The notes beneath the pieces are model-generated. The model was not told the DNA's origin, did not search any database, and worked only from the letters and a program-made list of their open reading frames with translations. A stretch of DNA of 64,000 nt, from assembly GCA_963969595.1 (NCBI GenBank), contig OZ018410.1, positions 43,939,413-44,003,412 of the forward strand, written 5' to 3'. Below are positions 40,436 to 52,712 of this stretch, piece by piece (positions within the stretch are counted from its first letter, which is position 1; each line of letters opens with the position of its first letter). Position numbers and translations under genes: made by a program. This DNA is from Neckera pumila (Eukaryota > Streptophyta > Bryopsida > Hypnales > Neckeraceae).

Positions 40436-41320
40436 TTAATAATAAAGTTGAGTACATACCTAATTGTTTATTCATATGCATATGCACTTGAGTGTTTTGG
40501 GCAGCATGCAAATGTATGATGGATATATACTAAAACTAGAGGTCTCACAAAGGGTTGACTTTTTTCCAATGAGAAAACACCATAGGCAACCTTGAAAAGA
40601 AAAGTCCATTAGGAGTATTGGCATATAGGAGAACATGGTGGATGAAATTTTAAAATACCATTTAGAGGCAACACTTCATCTATTTGTAACTTTTGATAGA
40701 AAAGTCCAAATTCTAAGTGCCTTAACATTCTTGAAAGATAATTTAGCCCTCTATAGCATAGAATATCTAAAAATTCAAAAGTAACAACTCTAACCTAGAA
40801 GTCTAATATATATACCATTCATAAGGAGTTCAAGCCAAGCCCTTAAAGACCACAAACTTGAATTGATATAGCTATAGAAAATCTTAAGAGATTTTCAAAA
40901 CTAGATTATACTTCAGATTCAATTAGACACTAAAGAAGTTATAATAGGATGAAGTTTAGTCATTAAGAAGTTTAATTTTGGATGATAAGAATCTAAATTT
41001 ATCCATTAGATTATAAAACAAGAATCTAAAAATTTTCCCACAATTTAGTGCTAGAAAAAGAAAAGAGAAGTCAATTTGGACACACAAGCCTATCGTATTG
41101 AATGGATGCAAAACTTTTAGTTCAGTCGTGAACCAAAACTTCATCCATCCAGAATTTTTGCTAGGAATGTCTGATTCTTTATCATTTTGAAGTGGATACA
41201 TAGTACTCTACAATTTAGTATAATTAAAAATGATTTAAGGCAACTTCATTTTTGAAGTCCAAAGTTTTAGCCTAATTAGCCAAAACGCCCCAAATTGCTA
41301 ACTTTTGCAATTTATAATCA
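40436..41320. other. AT-rich DNA between array 1 and the long foldback
   Basis: No supported gene and no clear repeat. Confidence 0.5.
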
Positions 41321-41324
41321 TTTC

Positions 41325-42090
41325 AAACACTATTTTTATAGTTCTTATGTAATTCTTGGATCATTGCATTCCTACTCAATTTCAATCATGCATACCAAAT
41401 TCAACCTTAATTAAAAAAGCAAAACCACATTTTTAGTGAATTTTTAAAGTCGATTTTCATGGTTTTACATAATATTTTATTGAAAACAATAAATGATGAA
41501 TTATTTGAAATTGATTGTGGAATTATATAGAGAATATCTGTACACACATCTTATATTCAACAAGCATCTCCAAAAAAGTTTCACAACTCCCTCAATAAAT
41601 AATTCAATGTTGGTGTGAGAATGTCCTAATTTTGGAAAATAGATATCCTTTTATTGTAATTTGATCTTTGCAAGGCAATTGTACCATCATGCTCAAATGT
41701 ACAAATTAGTTACAATGTGATGGTTAAATAGCAAAAACTAATTACTATAAAAAGATATCTATTTTCCAAAATTAGGATATTCTCACCCCAATATTGAATT
41801 TTTGATAGAGGGAGTTGTGAAACTTTTTTGGAGATGCTTGTTGAAGGTAAGATGTGAATTTGGATATTCCCTATTCTTTGCAATTGAATTTAGAAAGTTC
41901 ATCATTTATTGTTTTCAATAAAATATTATGTAGAACCATGAAAATTGACTTTAAAAATTCACCAAAAATGGAGTTTATGGTGTAGGTTTTTTTGAAGTTG
42001 AAACTTGGTATACATGATCAAAACTAAGTAGGAATGCAATGATCTAAGAATTGAATAAAAATTGTACAAAATAGAGTTTGAAAATAGAGG
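41325..42090. repeat. Long foldback, arms ~335 bp, loop ~90 bp
   Basis: The arm 41325-41660 is an imperfect reverse complement of 41745-42090 along its whole length. Paired landmarks are 'ggatcattgcattcctac' with 'gtaggaatgcaatgatc', 'aataaatgatgaa' with 'ttcatcatttatt', 'caagcatctccaaaaaagtt' with 'aacttttttggagatgcttg', and 'gtcctaattttggaaaata' with its complement. A transcript across it would form a hairpin of about 0.76 kb. It has no ORF and lies between arrays 1 and 2. Confidence 0.85.
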
Positions 42091-42119
42091 CGTTTGTGTG
42101 TGAACAAAAGGGGCAACAA

Positions 42120-42955
42120 TGCCTTTGTCCCCCCATTGTATAGTAGGATACCAATCAAAATGGCGTTTTTGCATTCCAAGGGAAAGAACTTTCATTGCTG
42201 CCAACTTTGACACCCTCTTGAGGGCTGAAAAATTGGTTTTTTATCATGAATTCTTTTTTGCAAGATCATCTTTATGTTAATAATATGTATACCAAATTTA
42301 TAGGTAAAAAGATTCACATAAAAAAAGATATACAAAAACTACCAACATGTGTAGTTGTGAGAAAAATTCCACTGCTGCCAAATTTGACAATTTCCCAAGG
42401 GCTGAAATTTTTTCGTTACCATGAATTTTTTTTGAAGAGATATCTCTATGTCTATAATATGTATGACAAATTTTCAGTTCAAAAGATTTAAGAAAAAAAA
42501 GATATTCGAAATTTACCAATATGATTGGTTGTGAGAATCAGTTTCAATATTGTCAAATTTGACACCCTTCCAAGGGCTGAAAAATTGCTTATATATCATG
42601 AATTTTTTTCCGCAAGATCATCTCTATATTGATAGTATGCGCGCTAAATTTCAAGGTCAAAAGATTCAAACACAAAATGATATGTGGAATCTACCAACAT
42701 GTGTAGTTGTGAAAAAATTTCACTACTACCAAGTTTGACACTATCCCAAGGGTTGAGAAAAAAACGGTTTACCATGAAACTCTTTTTTTGAAATCATCTC
42801 TATGTTGATAACATGTGTGTTAGATTTCAATTTCAAAAGATTCACCAAAAAAAAGATAATCTAATTCTACCAACATTTGTAGATGTGAGAATGATTTTTT
42901 ATATCCATGTGAAATTTTACCTATAAAATGACACTATCTCAAGGGCTGAAAAAAT
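42120..42955 (-). repeat. Tandem array 2 of the ~175-bp repeat (inverted)
   Basis: Five units with 'agggctga' landmarks at 42221, 42398, 42573, 42749 and 42942, spacings 177, 175, 176 and 193 bp. The units are reverse complements of those in arrays 1 and 3. The left edge, 42120-42190, carries the shared boundary sequence in inverted form ('caatcaaaatggcgtttttgc'). Confidence 0.8.
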
Positions 42956-43505
42956 CATCCTCACAACTACACATTTTGGTAGCTTTAAAATACCGTTTTT
43001 TGTATGAATATTTTGAATTGAAATTTGGCACATATATTATCAATATGGATGATCTTGCAAAAAAAAATTCATGATAAATAAGCAATTTTTCAACCCTTGG
43101 GAGGGTGTCAAAGTTGGCAGTAGTGAAATTGTTTCTCACAACTACACATGTTGGTAAATTTCAAATATCTTTCTTTAAAATTTGGTACACATGTTATCAA
43201 TATAGATATGATTTCTTAAGAAAATCATGGCAAAAATGTTTTTTTCAATCCTTAGGAGGCTGCCAATGTTGGCAGCATTGCTACACATGTTGGTAGATTT
43301 TGAATATCTTTGTTTTGGTAAATCTTTTGGCCTTGAAATTTGATACACGTGTTATTAACATAAAGATGATGTTGCAAAAAAATTTCATGGTAAAATATCA
43401 TTTTTTCAGCTCTCGGGAGGCTGTCAAAGTTGGAAGCACTGAAATTACTTTCATCGTGAATTCAAAAATGCCATTTGATTGGTACTCCACTCTATATTGG
43501 GGTAC
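42956..43505 (+). repeat. Tandem array 3 of the repeat (direct)
   Basis: Three units with landmarks near 43091, 43246 and 43407 (spacing about 155-161 bp), in the orientation of array 1. It abuts array 2 head to head near 42955, so 42120-43505 is a roughly 1.4-kb palindromic structure. The right edge holds the shared boundary sequence ('aaaatgccatttgattgg', then 'tctatattggggtac'). Confidence 0.75.
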
Positions 43506-44640
43506 AATTCATTTACAAATTTTTTCTCCCTAGAAATTTTCACTAACAAGTTTCTAAACTTTAGTAAGCTATATCACGCTCAAAAATGAATCAATTTTCA
43601 AACCGCAAGTTGCATTGGAATTATAGAGAAGAGTAATTTATCATAACAAACATGTACATGTGAAATTCAAAATCATAAAACATTTTGGATGTTTTTTGTA
43701 CACTATGTATCATCTAGTAGTACCACCTTTTGCCAAAAATTTTGCTTGCATTTGATTGGGCATGTTTGAAATGATTGTTTGTAGTTGTTGAGACATTTTA
43801 TGGTGTACCAATGGAATTCATTATATGATTTTTGCTTATTCTTCACACAATTGTCAAAAATCTTTGACAATCTTCCAAAGGATGGTAGATAGTGTATAAA
43901 AGAAATCCAAATTGTTATATGATTTGGATTTCACATTTTTCACTTATTATGAAGTTGAAGTGCACTTCATTGAAATTCCAACACAATTTGCAGTTTCAAA
44001 ATTGGTTTGTTTTTTAGCATGCTAGAGCTTCCTAAAGTTGCTAAATTCTGTAATGAAAACTAGTTGAAAAATTTGTACATGAATTGCATCCCACTGTACT
44101 GTACAATAGAAGCATGAAGAAAATTGAGAAGTATTTATTGATGACACACAAGGTACTACCCTTGTTATCTCCCTAAATTTTCATACTATGCCAACTTATC
44201 AAGATAAAGGCACAAGGTCATTTGTACATTGATATCATCTGTTTTTTTGTTTTTTTTTTGTGCAAACACTAAAGCCCAATTTATATTGATCCTAAGGCCA
44301 AATGGAAGGTCGGCTGGATTTGCATGAATTTGGGCTTTCAATTTGGCCCCAATTCAACACTTTGACCCCAATTAATATAAAGAAATAAGGCCCAATTCTA
44401 AGGCCCAATTTCCAAATGTGCTCTCTTAGATTTTTTTGATGCTTAAGTTCAAAAAATATAAAATATGCACTTTTTCCTTTCTCTTCCTATTTTTTCTATT
44501 TTTAAAATTAAAAAAAAAAAAAAATTTACTTTTTAAAAACCTTTTCTTTTTTCTTCCTATTTTTTCTAGTTCTTGTACTTTGCAAAAGCATATTTAAATG
44601 CAACTTGACTTCAATTAGTATTATGTATATGTTTTGATTA
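43506..44640. other. AT-rich intergenic DNA
   Basis: No supported gene. Contains homopolymer A/T runs near 44515 and a 'ggcccaatt' word repeated several times at 44270-44410. Confidence 0.55.
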
Positions 44641-44801
44641 TATATTCAATCAATACATTTTGAGTCATTTTTCCTATTGTTACTTAAATTTTTGCAAGTG
44701 TCACTCAAGATTATAGTCTGTGTAGAAGACTCAAAGGATTTGTGAATAATTAGCAATTTAATTTTCCTATTCATCCAATTGATGTCCATTTTAGGTGAGA
44801 G

Positions 44802-45599
44802 ATGATGAAAATCCAGGAAAAGAAGAAGATTAATCTCCACTTTGTCAAGGAGATTCTCAACAAATCTATGCCCAAGTCAATATGAAAAGATTTACCTCCT
44901 GAAATACTCGAGAGTGTGTTGGCTTGTCTTCCAGCGCATGTACTTTGTCGCTTCCGTTTGGTTTGCAAGGAATGGAATCATCTCATCTCCCAATCAAGCT
45001 TTGCAACACTTCATGCCCTTTCTCCTCGCAAAGCATCCTCAATCTTCATCTTTGATAAGGTAGCAACGACAGCAAGCATAGAGTGGCATGTATTAGACCC
45101 AACAGAGAAGCGTTTCTACAAGTTGTCTGATTCTTTCATCATGGATTCTTATCTTTTCAATAGTAGGAATAGAGGATTAAGGAACCCATATTGGAAATAG
45201 GAATGGTGCAAGTACACATTAGCTGCAGACGGCAAGCTCATCTACATATTGTATTTATCATTTGGAAGGATAACAACGCAAATGCACATTGTTTGCAATC
45301 CTATGAACAAGAGCTTCCATGAAATTCTAAAATTATTTGAAATTTGAGAAAATTACAACTCCGACATTGTGGTCATGTCAATAGATAATACAACCAAAAC
45401 CTACAAGATTGTAATAATGGAGTTGTATTGGACCAAGACCAAACCAAAAAGACAGAACCTTTTTCTATACAAGTCCACGACCTTGGCCTGGAGGAAACTT
45501 TGTGAAGTACCGGGTATTGGACTTTTTGTGTTTTCTGGCATCTTTATGAAGGGGATTTTCTATACGTTGTTTGCGGACTTATCAGTAAATCAAATTTGA
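44802..45599 (+). pseudogene. F-box protein pseudogene, copy 2
   Basis: From ATG 44802 the frame can be read to 45599 with three in-frame stops but no frameshift. The first stop, TGA at 44881, replaces the Trp seen in copy 1 just before KDLPPEILESVLACLPAH. The F-box continues VLCRFRLVCKEWNHLIS, a textbook pattern. Then come WHVLDPTEKRFYKL and SYLFNSRNRG, a TAG near 45198, and a last part with TLAWRKLCEVPGIG, typical of kelch-type F-box proteins. Length (~265 codons) and content suggest decay from a moderately sized F-box gene. In intact relatives the F-box binds SKP1. The same-orientation relative at 37503 shares about 60 bp upstream of the ATG, so both derive from a duplicated segment. Confidence 0.85.
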
Positions 45600-47775
45600 C
45601 TTATTACCGTATTGGAGAAACGTTAGAAGGAACTCGCGGGTCATACTTTAGAGAGCAACATTGCATTTGGTACAATGTCTAGCGGCATTTGTGCTGGCCT
45701 TGTAGACTTTTGAAATTGTGTCTAAGAGCTTGATTGTTGTTGTCAATCAGAAATTGTATTTGATCATTTCTTAAGGTCCAATTGTTGGCTTAACTGATCG
45801 GATTCAAGTTTTTGGATAACATTGACTCCATATGCTTGGCTGTTTTGCTACTCAGTTGAATACGTGCAACATAGCCTAAATTGACTCTTGTACTTAGTTT
45901 GGCATATTGCAGAATTAAGACTATGTTAATTCACCAATTTCTTACTAACTATTGCAAATTAAATTACTCGTTCAAAACAATGGTGTTGCACATTAGATCT
46001 TTTAATTGCTCTTAGTTTCCAATGCAGTAGAATACTTATAGAAAGGACTACCAGTTATTATGAAGTATAGAGGAGGGGACATGAGTACATATCTCTAAGG
46101 ATATGAGATTAGTGTAAGTAATCTTGATTGAGTATTGTATGCAATCTCTTGTGGCTGCATGTCACATCAAGTCTCAAATCAATGTGGGGGTGCTGTGCCC
46201 ATTTCAAGAGAATTATTAGACATAATGCTGAGTTGTTCTACTTAGTCAAGAACATTCAAAGAATCTAGATTCATCCAATTAGATTGGAACAAGAATCTCA
46301 AGATAATGACCTTCTTCAATTTGCTCCATCCTGTTTAATTCTTGCGTCTTGTAACCTAGGCGATTCTTTATCAATAGGAACTGCTTGAAGAGCCTATGCT
46401 GGCATGTGGGTGATTGCAAGAAACACTTGTCCTATTTCTTTTCCCCTAGTCCTTGGTCGGGTGGTTTTTTGCTTATCAATTTTGCATCATTTGTTCATTT
46501 GGCGTGAAATTTGAAATAAAGGTATATGCAATAGTTGCAAACATTGAGTAATTTTTTCATGTTTTCTAAAGTTAATTTACTATTTCTAACTTGTCTCCAG
46601 TTAGGTGTCTACTTTGGCCATTTTGGAGTTTTTTAGTACTATTTTTGACCCCAAAATGCAAGTTTGAAGCCACAAATTGGACATGTTGGAGGTCTACTAA
46701 CATTATAAGGATTGACAATGAATTTTAATGAAAATAGCAACATGTCGGTTGCACACATGGGGGCAAAGTGATCTTCCTTTGGGCGAAGGCTTACAAAGAG
46801 GGAAAAAATGTCCTACAAGAATTCTTTGGTGCAACTCAAGCACAATCTCTTGTAACAAAATAACCTTTTCTATAAAAATAATATGAATTCTTTTGAATTA
46901 CTATAATTGAAAAGTTCCACAAACTCTTTTTTGCTATTTTCTACTCCTAATGACTTCTGTAAATCTGTAGTAACCTGCAGTAGTTTATAGTACTGTATTA
47001 TATGGCATGGTACTGAATCGACGGTTCAGATCTACAGGCACCTTGAATCAACGCCTTAGATCTGTAGAAGTGCTGTTGACACATAATAATGGTAGTATAG
47101 CATAGTATTGCCAATCCTATACTCCTATTAGTCCTATGGCCAAAAATTGTGTTTTTGAGCCAAAAATGTGAAGTGTTTCTTGCAATTGCCCATGTCTACA
47201 AATGTATTTGACTTGACTTCTGCACAATTATTCTAGAGCTAGAAGGTTTGAAAGAAGAGATACCAAAGTTGCATCAGATGTACTCACGTCAAGCCTGCTA
47301 CACACTACTATTTGTCATTAGGATGGGCCATTTTTCACAGAAAAACTAGAGAAATAAAAGCATTGTGTCCCATTTTAAATGAACTTAGCAATTGCAAGAA
47401 TTCGAGATGAGCAACAATAAACTTTGCGTAGTCTACTCACACACAAAACGACATTCAAACTATCACACTGCAAACCTCAAATGGAAACAATGTCATGTAT
47501 TAGCAACATCAAATGCTTAGAATAGGAAAGAAACCCACCTAGCCGCTGAAAAAAGACTAAGCTTCCCTCCAAGCAATAAGCACATCAAGCCTGGGCATGC
47601 AGAGAGATTTGTGTCTCCACTGTCGTCATGTGGGTCTGTAACATGTAGTTCACTAGTGTTCATACCAACAACAAGCCCAAGTAAACCCAATTCTCTGTCC
47701 TGTAGACACCCATCAACTTGATTAGGAGTATAAGGCAAGAGTTTTGCAACAAACCTTGAAAAACATTTATCTTGC
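45600..47775. other. Intergenic DNA with no recognised feature
   Basis: Short frames only, for example the 86-codon minus-strand frame 47517-47777, none with family signal. No element ends or inverted repeats stood out. Confidence 0.55.
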
Positions 47776-48490
47776 ACATCTAATCATAGAATCTTATACC
47801 TTACTAGCATGACAATGTGTGGAAAAAATTTCAGAATTTTTTACCCTAAAGATTGCAAGATATCTACGTTTAAAGTTAAAAAAACAAGTTTTTCAATACA
47901 TTGCGGGACTAGATTTTATGACTTCAAACAATTTTAACTACGATTTTTTTTTCACAAAAATATTCTCAATCAAAAAATCCCTAAAAAAAGAGAAAATTCA
48001 ATATTTAACTTAAATTTTTTGCACTACAGAGTTTTGAGCTTTAAATCTTTAAAGTAGAGAATTGAGTTAGAAGGAAAAAAAAATTCAAAAAAACTTATAT
48101 TTTTTTCTTAAAAAAATTGTTAAGTAGAAGTAGGTATGAGGTAGAAGGAATATCTAAAACCTAAAATATATTTTAGATGGAATTAAAATGCACTAATCCC
48201 AATGGCAAGATTTTTCTAGAAAATAAACAAAACCATGTAGAACTTTTCTTTTTGAAGATTTGCAAAAACTGCATTCCAAAATGAATCTTCTAAGTTATTT
48301 TTCAAGAAGATGCTCTAATTTCTTGAAAAAACAAGATTGTCCATAACTTTCTCATAAAAAATCTAAATGAAACGAATAAATGCATTCCAAATAGACAAAA
48401 ATATAATCTTAAAACAAAACAAAAATTTAAATTTAAATTTTTGCAAAATTTTTTTTATTGCCCCCTCTCCCTTGATTTAAGCTTTGACTT
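47776..48490 (-). mobile_element. Family A, internal fragment (copy 3)
   Basis: Aligns with the middle of copy 2 (49638-50280) in the same direction, starting at 'cacatctaa.cata' and passing 'tttcagaatttt', 'gattgcaagatat' and 'cattgcgggactagattt'. Both termini are missing. It is reversed relative to copy 1. Confidence 0.75.
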
Positions 48491-49537
48491 GAAATTTTTC
48501 CCATATATTCCAAATATTTTCTTTATTCTTTTATCTTTTTCATTTTAAATAAAAAATTTCTTATTGCACAAGAAATCATGAAAAAATGACGAATGTATTG
48601 CCAATGTACTGAACCTCTTTGCATTGCAAGTTGATTTAGTACTAGCTAGACTCTATACTTGCTTTTAAAATTCTTCATGAGTGAACCTAAAATCATATGC
48701 TTATAAATAGTTAAAATCTTCATTCTTTTTTAAAGCAAAATTTTTTCTCTAAGAAGGCTCAAAGTCTGCTTATCCTATTTTGCCAGAATGAAAAAAAATA
48801 AAAAATTCACTTCAAACATTTATAATTTTTCAAACCACATGTCAAATGGACTGAAATTCTTACCACATATTGCCTTATTTTTTTAATGCACTTCTGTATG
48901 GTTGAAATTCTAAAAAAAATATTAATTTTTAAAATTTTAGACAATGCGTCAAAATTGGTAGTTTTGGACTTTTTCACTTCCAAAACACCCTCCAGCTTTT
49001 AGTGGTTCATAACAAGTTTGGCATTGAACACTTAAAAATCTCTACTAAAACTATTCTATGAACATCTTGTTTAGTATGACTGTGCTTAATAGATATGATT
49101 TTAAATGGACAAAAATCATTGTGTTGTACAATTTTTAGTTTGTTGAATCCACTCAAGCAAAACCTCCCTATTCAAGTAATGTGACAATGTTTGCCACTTG
49201 CAATCAATGTTACATTTACACTTAATTTTTTTTGATATATGCAATACTAATATGGTGGCACAAATTCAGGCAATTGCCTCTCCTTTTAGATTTTTTTGAC
49301 TGTGTTCATTTTATCATTGACAAGAAATTATTTATTCGCATCTATATTCATTGTAGTATAAAAAATTTGTACAACCTTTATCTATCAAGGCTAATTTATT
49401 AATAAAAATTCCCAATACATGATGTTTTTGTATAGCTTAATTTATATATAATTGAGTATGTAGCATTTTATGGACTCTATAGTAGTCCTACACATTATAT
49501 AAATTTTATTTCCTTCGAATTAAATGGACCCTATCCT
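48491..49537. other. AT-rich DNA between two family A copies
   Basis: No supported gene or repeat boundary was found. Confidence 0.5.
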
Positions 49538-49541
49538 TTAA

Positions 49542-50456
49542 CTCCTAAAGGACCAAGGCCCTTTTTCTGCCAAAAAACATTCAAAATTGCCATTTCTATA
49601 GCAAAAAAAAAAAAAAATTGAAAAATATTTTTTTTTCACATCTAACCATAGGATCTCACACCTACCTAGTATGAGAGTGTGTGAAAAAAATTTCAGAATT
49701 TTTGACCGCACAGATTGCAAGATATTTGCGTTTAAAGTAAAAAAAACAAGTTTTTCAGCACATTGCGGGACTAGATTTTTTGACTTTGAACATTTTTAGC
49801 TTAAATCTTTTGCACTACAGAGTTTTGAGCTTTAAAATTTGTAGTGGAGAATTGAGTTGAGAGTCTAGGAAAAAAAATTTCAAAAAACCTCAATTATCAT
49901 TCTTTAAAAAATTGTTAAGTAGAAATAGTTACGAGATAGAAAGAAAATCTAAAAAATTTATATATATTTTAGATGGAATGAAAATGTGCTAATCACATGG
50001 TGACATTGTTCTAGCAAGTAAAATAAACCATGAAAAAAAAAAATGAAAAAAATTGAGAATTTGCATTCAGAAATGCATCCTAGACGTTATTTTTTTCAAG
50101 AAGATGCTCTAAGTGCCCCAAAATCAAGAATGTTCATAACTTTCTCATAAGAATCCAAATGAAATGAATCAAAGCTTTCCAAATAGAAAAAAATATAATA
50201 CATCAGAAAAAAATACTAAAAAAAAAAATTAAAATTTTTGTCCATTTTTATGGTTGCCCGCCATCCCTTGTTTTGAGCTTATTTGGTCATAACTTTTTCT
50301 CCCAAGCACCAATTGTGAAAAAAATTATATTCCTACAAAGCTTATCAGTTTTTCTATCTTCAAAAAAAGGTTCAAAAAATTACAACAAAATTTCAGCCCG
50401 TAGGTACCTGCCTGAAAACGCATTTGTCCCCCGAACAAACAATAATCCTTTAGGGG
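49542..50456 (-). mobile_element. Family A non-autonomous DNA transposon, copy 2 (inverted)
   Basis: A 915-bp element flanked by TTAA on both sides (49538-49541 and 50457-50460). Its left end, CTCCTAAAGGACCAAGGCC, matches the reverse complement of the right end of copy 1, and its right end matches the left end of copy 1, including the subterminal 'acaaatgcg' region. It is therefore an inverted full-length copy. There is no transposase frame. Confidence 0.85.
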
Positions 50457-50460
50457 TTAA

Positions 50461-52150
50461 CTCATGTAGTTTTCTTAAAACTTGATAGTGATCTCCCCAA
50501 GCACTAGAGCTTATTGAAGTTGAATGATAGGAATTGCTTGAAGCTGAATGCATGGGAGCTAATTGAAGTTCATTACATCACAGCTGATAGCAAAATTGAA
50601 GAAAAATGACAATTTCCTCCGCCTATTTTCAACATGGCCCGCTTGACTTTTGACTTCAAAGATTTCATGTCTATTAATGTTGGATTAGAATCTACAGTTA
50701 CTAAGTATTCATGTCTAAATGGGTCATTGCAAGGAAAAATGATTGTTTTTGTTCCACTTTGACTATTTTCAGTCATTTTTTTGGATATACCATAAAAATA
50801 GAAAATCAATTTTTTTAAAATATAAAAAATATAAAAATATGTACACTTGTAAGAAAAAGGTACATCATGAAGGAAAAGAAGAAAGAATTCTCTAAGTAGG
50901 AGAACTAGAAAAGAGCAAAATCGCAAGAAGATAGATGCTTTGACGTTTTAATTTGTAAAATATAGGAAAAATAATTTTCAAAGAAAAAAAAAATAGATCA
51001 TTTGAAAAGATTTCATCTTAAAGAGAGTTCATCAAAAGAATGATCTTGAAACCATTTTCAATCTTCAAAATTGCACGCATTAATTTTGTCAACAATTATC
51101 ATATGGTTATTGTTGTTTCATGGGTTTGCACGTTAATTACAATTTATCGCATCATTACAATGCATTACTTTGCATTGTTACGATGTAGTTGCAAGTAATG
51201 CATTGCAACAATGCGATAACGATGCAAAGTGTTGCATTGTAATGATGCAATAAATTGTAATTAATGTGCAAATCAATGAAACAATTGTAATTATATGATA
51301 ATTGTTGACAAACTATAGGGTCTAAACTTTGTGATGGCTATACTAGGACATCCACTACACATCATAAAATCAATATTGATGTACAATTAGAATACAACTT
51401 GCCATACACTAATTTGCCCCAACTTCTCCTCATTTATAAATCCCTAATTGCTCTCTCAACCATTTTATATTACTAGATACTACAGAGTCTCCCTCTATTA
51501 GAGTTATGTAGTCTTAGCATCACTCACTTTACCTATGAGGACACTTTGTGGGACAAAACATGACCAAACTTTTAATATATGTCAATCTCAAAAAGAAATT
51601 GAAGTCATTTCTTTCATTTAAGCTTTATATTTGCACCTGAGGTAAGTGAGCCCATTATATAGATAACTTTACATAATATAGTTAAATGCAATAACATGGA
51701 AGCGAGCCCATTCCGAGTATAATTATATTAGTGGTGTACATTTTAGAACTAGAATGGTCACCATCATTATAATATTGTCCACAAAGGACTCGCTCTGATT
51801 TGTGTCCGCAATGGATTCATTTACCTTACCTTCTATATTGTACATGACATTATTTACCAATGAGGCCATGATCACTTTCGTCAACCCCAATCCTTGAATA
51901 AACTGATAAGTCCCACCCAGATATATAGTCTAATACCTTCCAAGCATGGGGAGGACCATTGCCTGGTTATACAATGTTGTGGACCTTCTGGCCATGCAGT
52001 TCACTTCTCAAACATACGATTCAAGTGCTAGTTTTGTCTTCCAACCTCCTTAGGCACTACGCGTTGCGGGGAGCGACTCACGCCGCTTCTCGGGACGCTT
52101 GACTTTTTCTTTTTTCTTTTTTCCTTTGCCTCTCTTTTTCTTTATCTTTG
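50461..52150. other. AT-rich DNA upstream of the phosphorylase gene
   Basis: No supported gene. Apart from the foldback at 51086-51311, nothing distinct. From about 52.05 kb the sequence becomes GC-richer and is probably the promoter region of the phosphorylase gene. Confidence 0.55.
51086..51311. mobile_element. Palindromic foldback MITE
   Basis: A 226-bp near-complete palindrome. The left part, TTGTCAACAATTATCATAT, continues through 'ttaattacaatttat.gcatcattacaatgca' and is mirrored on the right, ending ATATGATAATTGTTGACAA. The arms are at least 80 bp with few mismatches, and the centre has further smaller palindromes built from 'gcattg' words. There is no ORF. No target-site duplication is obvious. 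Confidence 0.85.
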
Positions 52151-52712
52151 TTTGTTGTGCCCAGGTCGCTTGCGGCTGGATCTTTGTATTCTACTTATTG
52201 CAGTAAAGGGTACCCTTTATTTGTGTAAAAAAAAACACATAAAGACACATACGATTCAACAACAACAAAATGACGCCCCCCCCCCAATTCCGGAATATGG
52301 TCCTTCCGTTATGCATATCACATTCGAATCCCAACCTTCAGTTCGCTACCATCCTGCGACAATTTGACTGTGGTCCCGTAGTTTCATCCCCATCCCGATG
52401 ATATTTTATCTCCGTAACTGATCTCATCTGACTCGACGTCGTCGCCGTCTCGATCTGGTCTAGAATTCCTGCAGATCAGGCCTAACTTAGATCCTGGCTA
52501 CCTCCTGTACAACGCCAGTCAGAAGACCCAGAATGCTCCCAGCTGCGGAAATGTTTCAAAACGTCGCTCAAATTGGCAGCATCGGAGGATTGAATCCGTG
52601 AAACAAGTGCATTCTTATCTTAATAGAACGCTTGCTAGTTTGTCTGTCTGCTGTCTGTCTCGGGGTGCTGAACGCCATCGCCAGTTCTGTTTTAGTGAGA
52701 ATTGCAGGAGTG

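Noticed and set aside
42120..43505. CRISPR-like regular spacing
   Set aside because: The whole ~175-bp unit repeats with divergence, with no short repeat/unique spacer pattern, and the context is a plant nuclear genome.
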